A stretch of 64,000 nucleotides of DNA from the NCBI RefSeq assembly GCF_003590645.1, contig NZ_CP031834.1, positions 3,720,501 through 3,784,500 on the forward strand, read 5' to 3'. Of this stretch, positions 21,034-31,671 are shown in pieces. The position numbers and the translations under genes are program-made. The DNA is from Mesorhizobium sp. DCY119. Lineage in GTDB: Bacteria; Pseudomonadota; Alphaproteobacteria; Rhizobiales; Rhizobiaceae. The notes beneath the pieces were generated by a model. It was not told where the DNA came from. It saw only the letters and a program-made list of their open reading frames with translations, and did no database searches. Each line of letters starts with the position of its first letter. The stretch's first letter is position 1.

Positions 21034-21519
21034 ATGACGATTTCCGTTGGCGACAAACTGCCCGAAGCGACCTTCAAGACGATGACCTCCGACGGCGCCA
21101 AGGCCGTGACCACTGCCGAGATTTTTGGCGGCAAGAAGGTCGTTCTGTTCGGCGTGCCGGGTGCCTTCACCCCCACCTGCTCCAACAACCACCTTCCCGG
21201 CTATCTGGAAAACCACGACGCGATCATCTCGCGCGGCGTCGACACGATCGCGGTCGTTGCCGTCAACGATCATTTCGTCATGGGCGCATGGGCAAATTTC
21301 ACCGGCGGCGAAGGCAAGCTGCTTTATCTCGCCGACGGCAATGGCGACTTCGTCCGCGCGGCTGGCCTCGAAGCCGACCTCAGCGGCGGCGGGCTCGGCA
21401 TCCGTTCCAAGCGCTTCTCGATGATCGTCGATGATGGCAAGGTAACCGCGCTCAACATCGAGGATTCGCCCGGCCAAGCCGTCGAATCGGGCGCTGCAAA
21501 GCTTCTCGAACAGCTCTGA
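21034..21519 (+). CDS. peroxiredoxin, Prx5/redoxin type (1-Cys)
   Basis: Reduces hydrogen peroxide and organic peroxides. The 161-aa protein has the Prx5-group active site PGAFTPTCS with peroxidatic Cys49, and NDHFVMGAW is the conserved segment after the second strand. Cys49 is the only cysteine, so it must be recycled by glutathione/glutaredoxin or another thiol rather than by an internal resolving Cys. It is cytoplasmic (no signal peptide). An imperfect GC-rich hairpin follows the stop codon. Confidence 0.92.
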   Translation: MTISVGDKLPEATFKTMTSDGAKAVTTAEIFGGKKVVLFGVPGAFTPTCSNNHLPGYLENHDAIISRGVDTIAVVAVNDHFVMGAWANFTGGEGKLLYLADGNGDFVRAAGLEADLSGGGLGIRSKRFSMIVDDGKVTALNIEDSPGQAVESGAAKLLEQL

Positions 21520-21527
21520 TCAGAACC

Positions 21528-21560
21528 GGCCGGATGCGCGGCCTGCCCGCGCGTCCGGCC
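21528..21560. terminator. hairpin between convergent peroxiredoxin and rnhA genes
   Basis: GGCCGGATGCGCG (21528-21540) pairs with CGCGCGTCCGGCC (21548-21560) with one G-T wobble and a 7-base loop. There is no clear U-run, so it is a candidate transcription stop for either strand. Confidence 0.45.
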
Positions 21561-21579
21561 AATTCGCCGTCGTTGCAAA

Positions 21580-22020
21580 CTACTTCTTGAACGGCGCCAT
21601 GCCCATGCGGGCGAGTTCGTCGGCGCGCTCGTTTTCCTCGTGACCAGCATGACCCTTGACCCAGTGCCAAGTGACCTTGTGGCGCTTGTTAGCCTCGTCC
21701 AGCGCCTGCCATAGCTCGCCGTTCTTCACCGGCTTCTTGTCAGCGGTCTTCCAGCCGTTCTTCTTCCAGCCGTGAATCCACTTCGAGATGCCGTCCATCA
21801 CATATTTGCTGTCGGTGTGAAGCTCGACCGTGCACGGCTCCTTCAGCGCGTTCAGCGCCGAGATCGCCGCCATCAGCTCCATGCGGTTGTTGGTCGTGTC
21901 GGCCTCGCCGCCGGAAAGCTCCTTGGTCTTGCCGTTGAAGCGCAGGATGGCACCCCAGCCGCCGGGGCCCGGATTGCCCGAGCAGGCGCCGTCGGTGAAA
22001 ACTTCGACTGATTTGTTCAT
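21580..22020 (-). CDS. rnhA: ribonuclease HI
   Basis: Cuts the RNA strand of RNA-DNA hybrids. The 146-aa protein has the four catalytic carboxylates in place, Asp10 ([16 protein letters not shown]), Glu48 (NNRMELMA), Asp70 (HTDSKYV) and Asp134 (ERADELAR), as well as the basic handle [20 protein letters not shown]. Its ATG overlaps the thrB TGA by 4 nt. It is the last gene of the ispH-thrB-rnhA string. Confidence 0.97.
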   Translation of the reverse strand: MNKSVEVFTDGACSGNPGPGGWGAILRFNGKTKELSGGEADTTNNRMELMAAISALNALKEPCTVELHTDSKYVMDGISKWIHGWKKNGWKTADKKPVKNGELWQALDEANKRHKVTWHWVKGHAGHEENERADELARMGMAPFKK

Positions 22021-22982
22021 TTCAACCCATATTCGGACGCGGAATTGATCTGGCGGTGGAACCGCACCTTGCGGATGAATTCCATCGGATCGCGTTTCTG
22101 GACGAGCGCGCCATCGGGAATAGTCAGCCAGTCATAGAGCCGTGTCAGCATGAAGCGCAGTGCAGCACCCCGCGCCAGGATTGGCAGCGCCTGCTTTTCC
22201 GCATCGCTCAGCGGCCGCACCGCCTGATAGGCCGCCAGCAATGCCGTGCCCTTGGTCAGGTTGAAGGAGCCGTCCTTCTCGAAGCACCAGGCGTTCAGGC
22301 AGATCGCCACGTCATAGGCATAGAGATCATTGCAGGCGAAATAGAAGTCGATCAGCCCCGACAGCTTCTCGCCGAGAAAGAAGACATTGTCGGGAAACAG
22401 GTCTGCATGAATGACGCCTGCGGGCAGGTCCTTCGGCCAGTTGCGCTCGAACGTGGCGAAGTCGGCATCGACTTCAGCCGCCAGCCCTTTTTCAACTTCA
22501 TCAGCGCGGTCGTGCGATCCTTCCCACAGCTTGCGCCAGCCGGCGATATCCAGCGCGTTGGGCCGGCTGAGCGGGAAATCCGCGCCGGCGACATGCAGGC
22601 TTGCCAGTGCGGTGCCCACTTCGCGGCAATGCGCCACCGTCGGGCGGCGCATCCACATGCCTTCGAGAAAGGTGATCACTGCTGCCGTGCGGCCGGCCAG
22701 CGTGCCGGTGACGCTGCCGTCGCGGCGATGCACCGGCAACGGGCAGGAAATACCCTTCTTGGCCAGATGCTCCATCAGCCCGAGGAAGAACGGCAGGTCG
22801 TCCTTGTCCACGCGCTTCTCATAAAGCGTCAGGATGTAGGAGCCACTTGTCGTGTGCAGCAGGAAATTCGAGTTCTCGGAGCCCTCCGCAATGCCCTTGT
22901 AGGACAGAAGGTCGCCGATCGAATATTCCTTCAGAAACGCGCCGAGCTCGTTTTCGGAAACGTCCGTATAGACTGCCATCAT
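22017..22982 (-). CDS. thrB: homoserine kinase (APH-fold type)
   Basis: Phosphorylates homoserine ahead of threonine synthase. The 321-aa protein belongs to the aminoglycoside-phosphotransferase-fold ThrB type used by alphaproteobacteria and pseudomonads, not the GHMP type. The nucleotide-binding start is [13 protein letters not shown], and the catalytic loop is [13 protein letters not shown] followed by [11 protein letters not shown]. Both ends overlap neighbours by 4 nt (ATGA with ispH upstream and rnhA downstream), so the three are translationally coupled. A second ATG is the adjacent codon. Confidence 0.95.
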   Translation of the reverse strand: MMAVYTDVSENELGAFLKEYSIGDLLSYKGIAEGSENSNFLLHTTSGSYILTLYEKRVDKDDLPFFLGLMEHLAKKGISCPLPVHRRDGSVTGTLAGRTAAVITFLEGMWMRRPTVAHCREVGTALASLHVAGADFPLSRPNALDIAGWRKLWEGSHDRADEVEKGLAAEVDADFATFERNWPKDLPAGVIHADLFPDNVFFLGEKLSGLIDFYFACNDLYAYDVAICLNAWCFEKDGSFNLTKGTALLAAYQAVRPLSDAEKQALPILARGAALRFMLTRLYDWLTIPDGALVQKRDPMEFIRKVRFHRQINSASEYGLK

Positions 22983-23989
22983 ACGGTTCCGTTGACGAAG
23001 GCCATGTCCGACGGGGTCAGCTTCATGTCGCGCAGCACGCTCATTACCGGGAAATTCTCCGTTTCCGTCGCCGTTATCGCCAGGTCCACCTGCACGTCGA
23101 AACGGGCGCGGAAGGCGTCGATGATCTCGTCGACGATGATCTCAGGCGCGGACGCTCCCGCCGAAAGGCCCAAAGTCGAAATGCCGGCGATGTCATCCCA
23201 TGGAATTTCGGAGGCGCGCTGCACGAGAAGCGACATTTTGGCGCCCGCGCGTTCCGCAACCTCGACAAGGCGCTTGGAGTTCGATGAATTCGGCGCGCCG
23301 ACGACGAGGACGAGATCAGCCCCGGATGCGGTTTCCTTCACCGCCTCCTGGCGGTTGGTGGTGGCGTAGCAGATCGATTCGGCCGAAGGCGCCATCATCG
23401 CCGGGAACCGCTCCTGAAGCGCGCGGATGAGGCCGGCAGTGTCTTCGACGGACAGTGTCGTCTGGGTGACGAAACCCAAGGCTTCCGGGTCGCCGGGGAC
23501 AAAGGCTGCGACATCGGCCTCGGTCTCGATCAGGGTCACCGAACCCTCGGGCAGTTGCCCCATCGTGCCGATCACTTCCGGGTGACCGCCATGGCCGATC
23601 AGCAGCACATGGCGACCCAGGCGCTGGTGGCGCATGGCCTGCTTGTGGACTTTCGACACCAGCGGGCATGTCGCGTCGAGATAGAAGAGGTTGCGCGCCT
23701 GCGCGTCCTCCGGCACCGATTTCGGCACGCCATGGGCCGAAAACACCACCGGGCATTCGCGATGCTCGGCGGGAATTTCGTTCAACTCCTCGATGAAGAC
23801 CGCGCCGAGATTCTGCAGGCCTTCGACGACGTAGCGATTGTGCACGATCTCGTGGCGCACATAGACCGGCGCGCCGTATTTCTTCAGCGCCAGCACCACG
23901 ATCTGGATGGCACGGTCGACCCCGGCGCAGAATCCGCGCGGCTGGCAGAGCCGGATGGTGAGTGGCGGCTTGGATGAGATTTCAGGCAT
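22979..23989 (-). CDS. ispH: 4-hydroxy-3-methylbut-2-enyl diphosphate reductase
   Basis: Last step of the MEP isoprenoid pathway, giving IPP and DMAPP; dxs for the first step is at 36812. The 336-aa protein has the three conserved cysteines that hold the Fe-S cluster, Cys21 (RGFCAGV), Cys108 (DATCPL) and Cys207 ([10 protein letters not shown]), plus the ligand residues in HEIVHN and SSNSKRL. The ATG at 23989 fits the family N-terminus; a GTG 15 codons upstream also opens the frame. It is coupled to thrB. Confidence 0.95.
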   Translation of the reverse strand: MPEISSKPPLTIRLCQPRGFCAGVDRAIQIVVLALKKYGAPVYVRHEIVHNRYVVEGLQNLGAVFIEELNEIPAEHRECPVVFSAHGVPKSVPEDAQARNLFYLDATCPLVSKVHKQAMRHQRLGRHVLLIGHGGHPEVIGTMGQLPEGSVTLIETEADVAAFVPGDPEALGFVTQTTLSVEDTAGLIRALQERFPAMMAPSAESICYATTNRQEAVKETASGADLVLVVGAPNSSNSKRLVEVAERAGAKMSLLVQRASEIPWDDIAGISTLGLSAGASAPEIIVDEIIDAFRARFDVQVDLAITATETENFPVMSVLRDMKLTPSDMAFVNGTV

Positions 23990-24058
23990 GGCGTCCGGTC
24001 TTTTTGATAGTGCCGAAATGATGTCTGCACCCACCTTATGTCAAGGCCGGCTGTGCTA

Positions 24059-24811
24059 TTAGCCGCGCCGCGAGCGCAACAACCACATGCCGAGCACGCC
24101 GGCGAGTGCTGCCGCCAGCCCGTACCAGGTGACGGCATATTGCAGATGGCTGTTGGGCAGGTCGATCATCGTCACGCCCCCGACCGGCAGGCCGCCGGGG
24201 TTGGGCGTCTTGTCGGCATCGATGAAGAAGGGCACGAGGGCCGCGCCAGTAGGCAGGTCAGCGCTCACAGCCATGACGTCGCGGTCTTTCCAGTAGAAGA
24301 CGTTCTTGGCTGTATCATTGTCGGGAACCATCGAGGATGGTTTTTCCGGCAGCGGATTGCGGGCCAGTCCGGTGACCGTCACCTCGCCGGTGATCTGACC
24401 AGCAGGCCGCTTCGTCGCATCTTTCAGGTCGTAGGGCACGAAGCCGCGATTGACCAAGACGGCGCGGCCGTCGGCAAGCTTCAGCGGCGTATAGACGTAA
24501 AAGCCGGAATCGCCCTCATAGGTGGCGAAGAAATGCCGCTCGCTTTCGTGCATGAACTGGCCGCTGACCGTCACCGGCCAGTAATCGACGTCGCCGCCCT
24601 CGGCGAACTTCTTCTCGATATCGGACAACGGAAGAGGCGCCGAGTGGATGCGCTGGTCGATCGTCGCCAGCAGCGCCTCCTTCCAGTGCAGCCGCTGAAC
24701 CTGCCATGTGCCGAGCCCGATCAGCACGGCGAAAGCCGCCAAGCCAAGGACCAATGCAAGCACTCGTGCCGGCCTGCTCGCACGGAAGCCGGATACAGCA
24801 GAACCACTCAT
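24059..24811 (-). CDS. SURF1 family cytochrome oxidase biogenesis protein
   Basis: A 250-aa inner-membrane protein assisting heme a insertion into subunit I of aa3-type oxidases. It has the family layout: one membrane helix near residues 14-36 ending in LGTWQVQRLHWKEALL, a large periplasmic domain with VNRGFVPYD, and a second helix near 228-246 (QYAVTWYGLAAALAGVL). Its ATG overlaps the stop of the DUF983 gene (ATGA), and it follows the oxidase structural genes, matching the role. Confidence 0.93.
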   Translation of the reverse strand: MSGSAVSGFRASRPARVLALVLGLAAFAVLIGLGTWQVQRLHWKEALLATIDQRIHSAPLPLSDIEKKFAEGGDVDYWPVTVSGQFMHESERHFFATYEGDSGFYVYTPLKLADGRAVLVNRGFVPYDLKDATKRPAGQITGEVTVTGLARNPLPEKPSSMVPDNDTAKNVFYWKDRDVMAVSADLPTGAALVPFFIDADKTPNPGGLPVGGVTMIDLPNSHLQYAVTWYGLAAALAGVLGMWLLRSRRG

Positions 24812-25206
24812 TCCGGCTGATCCATCCGCCCTTCGGCAGCCTTGTTGCGGTATTGCAGCGTGATCAGCACGCCCTTGATCAGCCGCAGCGCCGTCAGGCT
24901 GAGTATCACCGTCAGCGGTATCCACAGCAGGAAATGCAGCCACAGCGGTGGATTGTAGGTAACTTCCATCCACAGCGCGGAGCCGACGACGATGAAGCCG
25001 ATTATCAGGATGACGAAGACCGCCGGGCCATCGCCGGCATCGGCAAAGGAATAATCGAGCCGGCACGTGCCGCAACGCGGCGCGACTGTCAGAAAGCTGG
25101 AGAATAGCCTTCCCTCGCCACAGCGCGGGCAGCGTCCCTTGAGACCCGCCGCGATCGGTTCAACCGGCGGCCAAAGCGCCTGATCTTCATGCATGGGCTG
25201 GGTCAT
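24808..25206 (-). CDS. DUF983 family membrane protein
   Basis: A 132-aa protein with two zinc-ribbon-like Cys pairs, CPRCG (Cys26, Cys29) and CGTC (Cys45, Cys48), then two membrane helices at roughly 62-80 and 88-110. In alphaproteobacteria this family regularly lies between ctaE and SURF1, so a role in oxidase assembly is likely but unproven. It overlaps the SURF1 gene by 4 nt. A strong hairpin separates it from ctaE, so it may have its own promoter or rely on read-through. Confidence 0.88.
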   Translation of the reverse strand: MTQPMHEDQALWPPVEPIAAGLKGRCPRCGEGRLFSSFLTVAPRCGTCRLDYSFADAGDGPAVFVILIIGFIVVGSALWMEVTYNPPLWLHFLLWIPLTVILSLTALRLIKGVLITLQYRNKAAEGRMDQPE

Positions 25207-25281
25207 GGTTCTGTCTCTTTCGAGGAAAGCGGGCCGGCGAAGTCCGAACCGATCTTTGCCCCGTCATTGCGCCAGAAAAGC

Positions 25282-25313
25282 GGAAGGCGGCCGTGCTGCC
25301 ACGACCGCCTTCC
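25282..25313 (-). terminator. terminator downstream of ctaE
   Basis: On the minus strand GGAAGGCGG-TCGTG pairs with CACGG-CCGCCTTCC (one mismatch) around a 4-base loop, followed by GCTTTTC. The stem is strong and the T-run short, so it may attenuate and not fully stop transcription into DUF983-SURF1. Confidence 0.65.
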
Positions 25314-25332
25314 AATAACACGATATGTTGCC

Positions 25333-26223
25333 TCAGTGGCCGTGAGCGATCGTCGCGCCTACGGACGCCCAGACATAGATCGAGGCGAACAGGAACAGCC
25401 AGACGACGTCGACGAAGTGCCAGTACCAGGCGGCAGCCTCGAAGCCGAAATGCTGCTTCGGCGTGAAGTCGCCCTTCATCGCACGGATCAGGCAGACGAG
25501 CAGGAAGATCGTGCCGATGATGACGTGGAAGCCGTGGAAGCCGGTCGCCATGAAGAAGGTCGCGCCGTAGATCGAGTCGTGGAAGGTGAACGGAGCGTGG
25601 ATGTACTCGTAGGCCTGCACGAAGGAGAACAGCACGCCGAGGCCAACCGTCAGCGCCAGGCCGTTGATCAGGCCCTTGCGGTCGCCATGGATCAGCGCGT
25701 GGTGCGCCCAGGTGACCGTCGTGCCCGACAGCAGCAGGATGATGGTGTTGTAGAGCGGCAGGTGGAACGGGTCGAGGACCTCGATGCCCTTGGGCGGCCA
25801 GACACCTCCGGTGAACTCCGCGCGGGCAACCTGATGGACCTCATTGGGGAACAGGCTGGCGTCGAAGAACGCCCAGAACCATGCCACGAAGAACATCACC
25901 TCCGAGGCGATGAACATGATCATGCCGTAGCGCAGGTGCAGCGACACGACGCGGGTGTGATGGCCCTCATGCGCTTCCTTGATGGTGTCGCCCCACCAGC
26001 CGTACATGGTGTAGAGGACGATCGCGAGGCCGATGGCGAAAATGTACCAGTGGCTGGCAGCCAGGTTGAAACCGAAGAACGGGAAGTTCCCCTGCTTCAG
26101 AAACTGCATCCAGGCAACACCGCCGATCGCCATGACGAGCGCGCCGAGCGAACCCAGGAACGGCCACGGGCTCGGGTCGATGATGTGATAGTCGTGATTC
26201 GGTTTTGCGTGCGCGTCAGCCAT
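25333..26223 (-). CDS. ctaE: cytochrome c oxidase subunit III
   Basis: A 296-aa subunit of the aa3-type terminal oxidase in the inner membrane. Seven membrane helices can be traced. The conserved [13 protein letters not shown] helix, [11 protein letters not shown] and the C-terminal [17 protein letters not shown] are diagnostic. The ATG at 26223 starts 1 bp after the ctaG stop, so the two are tightly coupled. Upstream in-frame codons are ctaG-overlapping and not family-like. Confidence 0.97.
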   Translation of the reverse strand: MADAHAKPNHDYHIIDPSPWPFLGSLGALVMAIGGVAWMQFLKQGNFPFFGFNLAASHWYIFAIGLAIVLYTMYGWWGDTIKEAHEGHHTRVVSLHLRYGMIMFIASEVMFFVAWFWAFFDASLFPNEVHQVARAEFTGGVWPPKGIEVLDPFHLPLYNTIILLLSGTTVTWAHHALIHGDRKGLINGLALTVGLGVLFSFVQAYEYIHAPFTFHDSIYGATFFMATGFHGFHVIIGTIFLLVCLIRAMKGDFTPKQHFGFEAAAWYWHFVDVVWLFLFASIYVWASVGATIAHGH

Positions 26224-26224
26224 G

Positions 26225-26854
26225 TCAGCCCCCGAGGTTTCCGTCGGTATTGTCGTTAGTCTTGATTGGTCCAGCTTGCGGCGCTGCCGCAACCGGCTTT
26301 ACCCCCTCTATGGGGAAAAAGGTATAGGAAAGCGTGATCGTCTTCACGTCCTTCAGTTCCGGCACGTTGACGATGTCGGGATCGACATAGAAAACAACCG
26401 GCATGTCGAGCGTCTCACCCGGCTTCAACGTCGTATCCGTGAAGCAGAAGCACTCGACCTTGTTGAAATAGGCGCCCGCCAGTTCCGGCGTGACGTTGAA
26501 GGTCGCACGGCCATAGGTCGGCTTGTCGAACATGTTCGCGGCCGTGTAATGGGCCTGCGCCGTCTCGCCGATCCTGATCGTCATGTCACGCGCCACCGGC
26601 TGGAACTTCCACGGCAGGCCGCCGGTCGTGTTGGCGTCGAAGCGGATCGTCACCTTCTGATCAAGAATGCGGTCGGAATATTGGTCGACGCGCTGCGTCG
26701 TGCCGCCATAGCCGGTCACCTTGCAGAACATCGCGTAGAGCGGCACCGCCGCATAGGCCATGCCGATCATGCCGGCGAAGAAGGCCGCGCAGACGGCTGC
26801 GACCACCTTGTTGGATTTCTGCGTCTTCGGATCGACGAGTGTTTCGCGATTCAT
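26225..26854 (-). CDS. ctaG: cytochrome c oxidase assembly protein CtaG (Cox11 type)
   Basis: Delivers copper to the CuB site of subunit I. The 209-aa protein has one N-terminal membrane helix ([28 protein letters not shown]) followed by an Ig-like periplasmic domain carrying the copper-binding ECFCFTD motif and the [10 protein letters not shown] segment of Cox11. Located between the small membrane protein gene and ctaE. Confidence 0.96.
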   Translation of the reverse strand: MNRETLVDPKTQKSNKVVAAVCAAFFAGMIGMAYAAVPLYAMFCKVTGYGGTTQRVDQYSDRILDQKVTIRFDANTTGGLPWKFQPVARDMTIRIGETAQAHYTAANMFDKPTYGRATFNVTPELAGAYFNKVECFCFTDTTLKPGETLDMPVVFYVDPDIVNVPELKDVKTITLSYTFFPIEGVKPVAAAPQAGPIKTNDNTDGNLGG

Positions 26855-26861
26855 TCGGTCC

Positions 26862-27020
26862 TCACAGCGCGCGGTCGAGGATTGCGGGGCCGAACTTGAT
26901 GATCGTCGAGACGTAGAAAATGATCACAAGTACGGCGAGCCCGAGGCCGATGGCGATCGAGCGGCTGCGGCGCGCCTTCTTCTGCTTGTCGGTCAGCGTT
27001 ACCAGTTCATTCTCGATCAT
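26862..27020 (-). CDS. small (52 aa) single-helix membrane protein of the oxidase cluster (CoxF-like)
   Basis: A short gene reading [20 protein letters not shown], then a hydrophobic helix (about residues 21-42) and a short tail [11 protein letters not shown]. The basic segment before the helix predicts a cytoplasmic N-terminus. Its ATG overlaps the ctaB TGA by 4 nt and its stop lies 7 bp before ctaG, so it is an integral part of the operon. Rhizobial clusters have a similar tiny CoxF protein at this place; function unknown, presumably assembly or an accessory subunit. Confidence 0.85.
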   Translation of the reverse strand: MIENELVTLTDKQKKARRSRSIAIGLGLAVLVIIFYVSTIIKFGPAILDRAL

Positions 27021-27964
27021 GCCCACACTCCCGAAGCCAGCGTGCGTTCGACGACGCTGTCAGCCAGATAGGCAGCGAAGATGACGAAGAGATAGAGCAG
27101 CGAATAGGCAAACAGCGCCTTGGCCGGCTTCATGACGCGATCGCTGTCGGGCATGACCAGAACCTTCCAGGCATACCAGATGAAGCCGATGCCGAGCGCG
27201 GTGGCGACAACGCCATAACCGGCTGTCGTGAAACCGAAGGCCCAGGGCAGCATGCCGACAGGCGCCAGAAGCAGCGAATAGGCGAATATCTGCTTGCGGG
27301 TCGAAGCCTCGCCGGCAACGTTCGGCATCATCGGGATGCCGGCGCGGCCGTAATCCTGCGACTTGAACAGCGCCAGCGCCCAGAAATGCGGCGGCGTCCA
27401 CAGGAAGATGATCAGGAACAGGATAACGCTTTCGAGGCTGACCGAACCGGTCGCAGCCGCCCAGCCGATCATCGGCGGGAAAGCGCCGGCTGCACCGCCG
27501 ATGACGATGTTTTGCGGCGTCGAGCGCTTCAGCCACATCGTATAGATGACGGCGTAGAAGAAGATGGTGAAGGCAAGCAGTGCAGCCGACAGCCAGTTGA
27601 CCAGCACGCCAAGCGTCATCACCGAAAGCGCCGACAGGATCAGGCCGAAGACCAGGGCCTCGCCCGGCAGCACGCGGCCCGACGGCACGGGCCGGCTGGC
27701 GGTGCGGGTCATGACCGCGTCGATATCGGCGTCGTACCACATGTTCAAAGCGCCGGAAGCGCCCGCACCGATGGCAATCGCCAGGATGGCGACGACGGCG
27801 ATGAAAGGATTGATCGACACCGGAGCGGCGACGAGGCCGACGAATGCCGTGAACACGACAAGCGACATCACGCGCGGCTTGAGCAGCTCGATGAAGTCGC
27901 GGGCGGTCGCTTCCGACATGCGAAAGCCTCCGTCATCCAGCGTGTTCTTGTCAACCAGGGCCAT
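27017..27964 (-). CDS. ctaB: protoheme IX farnesyltransferase (heme O synthase)
   Basis: Adds the farnesyl chain to heme B on the way to heme A. The 315-aa protein is a UbiA-superfamily prenyltransferase with about eight or nine membrane helices and the Asp motifs NMWYDADID and the [10 protein letters not shown] loop. The ATG at 27964 gives [14 protein letters not shown]; another ATG at 27919 (MSEATARDF) is possible. It follows ctaD after a hairpin-containing spacer of about 75 bp and overlaps the small membrane protein gene. Confidence 0.95.
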   Translation of the reverse strand: MALVDKNTLDDGGFRMSEATARDFIELLKPRVMSLVVFTAFVGLVAAPVSINPFIAVVAILAIAIGAGASGALNMWYDADIDAVMTRTASRPVPSGRVLPGEALVFGLILSALSVMTLGVLVNWLSAALLAFTIFFYAVIYTMWLKRSTPQNIVIGGAAGAFPPMIGWAAATGSVSLESVILFLIIFLWTPPHFWALALFKSQDYGRAGIPMMPNVAGEASTRKQIFAYSLLLAPVGMLPWAFGFTTAGYGVVATALGIGFIWYAWKVLVMPDSDRVMKPAKALFAYSLLYLFVIFAAYLADSVVERTLASGVWA

Positions 27965-27994
27965 GCCTACGCAGTCCACTCTTTCGGTTTGGCA

Positions 27995-28019
27995 GAGACC
28001 GCCGGCAAGCGGCGGTCTC
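27995..28019 (-). terminator. hairpin between ctaD and ctaB
   Basis: GAGACCGCCG (27995-28004) and CGGCGGTCTC (28010-28019) form a perfect 10-bp stem with a 5-base loop, just after ctaD. No U-run follows, so partial termination or mRNA 3'-end protection, which would favour ctaD over the assembly genes, is more likely than a full stop. Confidence 0.5.
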
Positions 28020-28038
28020 GTATCTTGTCAGCCGCGCG

Positions 28039-29703
<1,665 letters not shown>

Positions 29704-29726
29704 CTAATGTCTGTCCAGCCGCGGCA

Positions 29727-30593
29727 TCAATTGCCGGCGGCTGCCACCTTGCTGGTGCTGTCGATTTCGGCCATCAACGCCTTGTTGGCGCCATTCAGGT
29801 CGGTTTTGGCCGCAGCCAGCCACGTCGTATACTGCGCATCCGAGACGACCCGGATGGCGATCGGCATATAGGCGTGATCCTTGCCGCAAAGCTCGGAGCA
29901 CTGGCCGTAGTAGAGGCCTTCCTTTTCCGCCTTGAACCAGATCTCGTTGATACGGCCCGGCACCGCGTCCGTCTTGACGCCGAAGGCCGGCATCGCGAAG
30001 GCGTGGATCACGTCGCTGGCGGTAACCAGAACGCGCACTGTCGTGCTGATCGGAACGACGACCTCGTTGTCGACGGCCAGCAGGCGCGGATAAGCGCCAC
30101 GATCTTCCTTGCCGGCTGCTGCGCGGTCACCGTCGGCCAGAAGAGCCGAGTTGAACGAGAGCGGCTCGTCATTCTGGTATTCGTAGTCCCAGTTCCACTG
30201 GTTGGCGGTCGCCTTCAGCGTGATCTTGGCCTCTTCCGGCGGCGTATATTGCGACGTCAGGAGCTGGAAGGAGGGCACTGCGATGAAGAGCAGGATGACG
30301 ACCGGTCCGACCGTCCAGATCACTTCGATCAGCGTGTTGTGGCTGGTGCGCGAAGGCGTCGGGTTCGCGCTGGCGCGGAACTTGATGATGCAATAGGCGA
30401 GCAGGAAGAGCACGAAGAGCGTGATCGGCACGATGAACCACAGCGTGTAGTGCTCGAACCAGGTGATCTGCTCCATCATGCCGGTGGCTGCCGGCTGAAA
30501 TGCCGTCTGCCACGGCGTCGGCTGCGCCGCATAGGCTGCAGCGGTGGCGAAAAAGGCTGCCGCAGCTCCGGCACTTGCAAGGATTTTTCTCAT
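29727..30593 (-). CDS. coxB: cytochrome c oxidase subunit II
   Basis: Accepts electrons from cytochrome c through its CuA centre. The 288-aa protein has a signal peptide (MRKILASAGAAAAFF...AYA), two membrane helices (about 50-75 and 90-112), and a periplasmic cupredoxin domain with the aromatic ANQWNWDYEY patch and the CuA ligands in YGQCSELCGKDHAYMPI. The ATG at 30593 was preferred; a TTG three codons upstream (30602) has GGGAG closer to it and is a real alternative. First gene of the oxidase cluster. Confidence 0.96.
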   Translation of the reverse strand: MRKILASAGAAAAFFATAAAYAAQPTPWQTAFQPAATGMMEQITWFEHYTLWFIVPITLFVLFLLAYCIIKFRASANPTPSRTSHNTLIEVIWTVGPVVILLFIAVPSFQLLTSQYTPPEEAKITLKATANQWNWDYEYQNDEPLSFNSALLADGDRAAAGKEDRGAYPRLLAVDNEVVVPISTTVRVLVTASDVIHAFAMPAFGVKTDAVPGRINEIWFKAEKEGLYYGQCSELCGKDHAYMPIAIRVVSDAQYTTWLAAAKTDLNGANKALMAEIDSTSKVAAAGN

Positions 30594-30602
30594 CGCCCTC
30601 AA

Positions 30603-30978
30603 TGTCTCCCAATTCCATGCGTCCGGGCCGCACGAATATGCTACCGCACCGGAAAGGGAATCCCGGTGGTCCTAGCGGTGGTTCAAACCATACTCTCTTT
30701 CCGACCGCAAGAAAGGAGCACGAGAACCCATGCGGCATTTTTGCGCGCAAGCCTCGGTTGGACAAAGTATTTTCGGATTTGGGGTGGAGGATCGCTATAG
30801 AGGATGAGAAATCCTTATTACGGCCACACCACTTCAAACATGTCGGCCCAGTCGCAATTCGGGCGAATTTCGCTTGGAAAAACGGGCAAACTGCCGCTAT
30901 TGGCTGGTTCGGTCACTGTCTTGCCCTATAATTTCTGTCGTCACGGTATGGTTTTCCGTGATTCGCAATGGAGCCATC
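30603..30978. other. divergent promoter region between coxB and invB
   Basis: A 376-bp non-coding stretch. Apart from the invB promoter at 30904-30932 I see no gene, and no convincing promoter hexamers for coxB, though the coxB start must lie within or beside it. Confidence 0.6.
30904..30932 (+). promoter_or_regulatory. predicted promoter of the InvB gene
   Basis: A perfect -10 TATAAT at 30927-30932 lies 17 bases after a weak -35-like CTGGTT (30904-30909), giving a leader of about 40 bases before the ATG at 30979. Confidence 0.5.
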
Positions 30979-31587
30979 ATGAAATCTCGGCTTTCGAGAA
31001 CCTTGGCGAAGGTCGTCCTTTTCGCCGCTCTGTCCGGAACGGTCGTCCCGGCGGGCGCGCAGCAACAGCCTGCGCCGACGCCAAGGCCCGCCACGCCGGC
31101 ACCGCAGGCCGCGCCTGCGCCGGCCAATCCGGCTCCACAGGCACCGCAGCCGCAGAGCGGTTCGGTTCGCTCGACGCATGGCGCCTGGTCGATCATCTGC
31201 GACACGCCGGCTGGTGCTACCGCCGAGCAGTGCGTGATGATGCAGAACGTTATCGCCGAGGACCGGCCGGAGATGGGCCTGTCGGTGGTTGTGCTGCGCA
31301 CGGCCGACAACAAGGCTGAAATCCTCCGCGTCCTGGCGCCGCTCGGCGTTCTCCTGCCCAACGGCCTTGGCCTCAATGTCGACGGCAAGGATATCGGCCG
31401 CGCCTATTTCGTGCGCTGCTTCGGCGACGGCTGCTATGCCGAGGTCATCCTCGAAAAGCCGCTGCTCGACACCTTGAAGACCGGCACGTCGGCAACCTTC
31501 ATCGTCTTCCAGACGCCTGAGGAAGGCATCGGCATTCCTGTCGACCTCAAGGGTTTCGCCGAAGGCTTTGCCGCCCTGCCCCAGTAA
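30979..31587 (+). CDS. invasion-associated locus B (IalB/InvB) family protein, exported
   Basis: A 202-aa periplasmic protein: signal peptide ending PAGA near residue 26, a Pro/Ala/Gln-rich linker (about 28-58), then the IalB domain starting HGAWSIICDTPAG, with conserved Cys pairs (IICDT/EQCVM and VRCFGDGCYAE). The family is named for a Bartonella factor for erythrocyte invasion, but it is widespread in free-living and symbiotic Hyphomicrobiales and its molecular role is unclear. GGAG lies about 6 bases upstream of the chosen ATG. Confidence 0.9.
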   Translation: MKSRLSRTLAKVVLFAALSGTVVPAGAQQQPAPTPRPATPAPQAAPAPANPAPQAPQPQSGSVRSTHGAWSIICDTPAGATAEQCVMMQNVIAEDRPEMGLSVVVLRTADNKAEILRVLAPLGVLLPNGLGLNVDGKDIGRAYFVRCFGDGCYAEVILEKPLLDTLKTGTSATFIVFQTPEEGIGIPVDLKGFAEGFAALPQ

Positions 31588-31671
31588 GATAGGCGCGAGC
31601 GCATTGCCGAAACGGGCCGGCGCGCCTACATCGTGGGTCGATTGATTTCTCGAAAACAAGGCGGACCCGCC

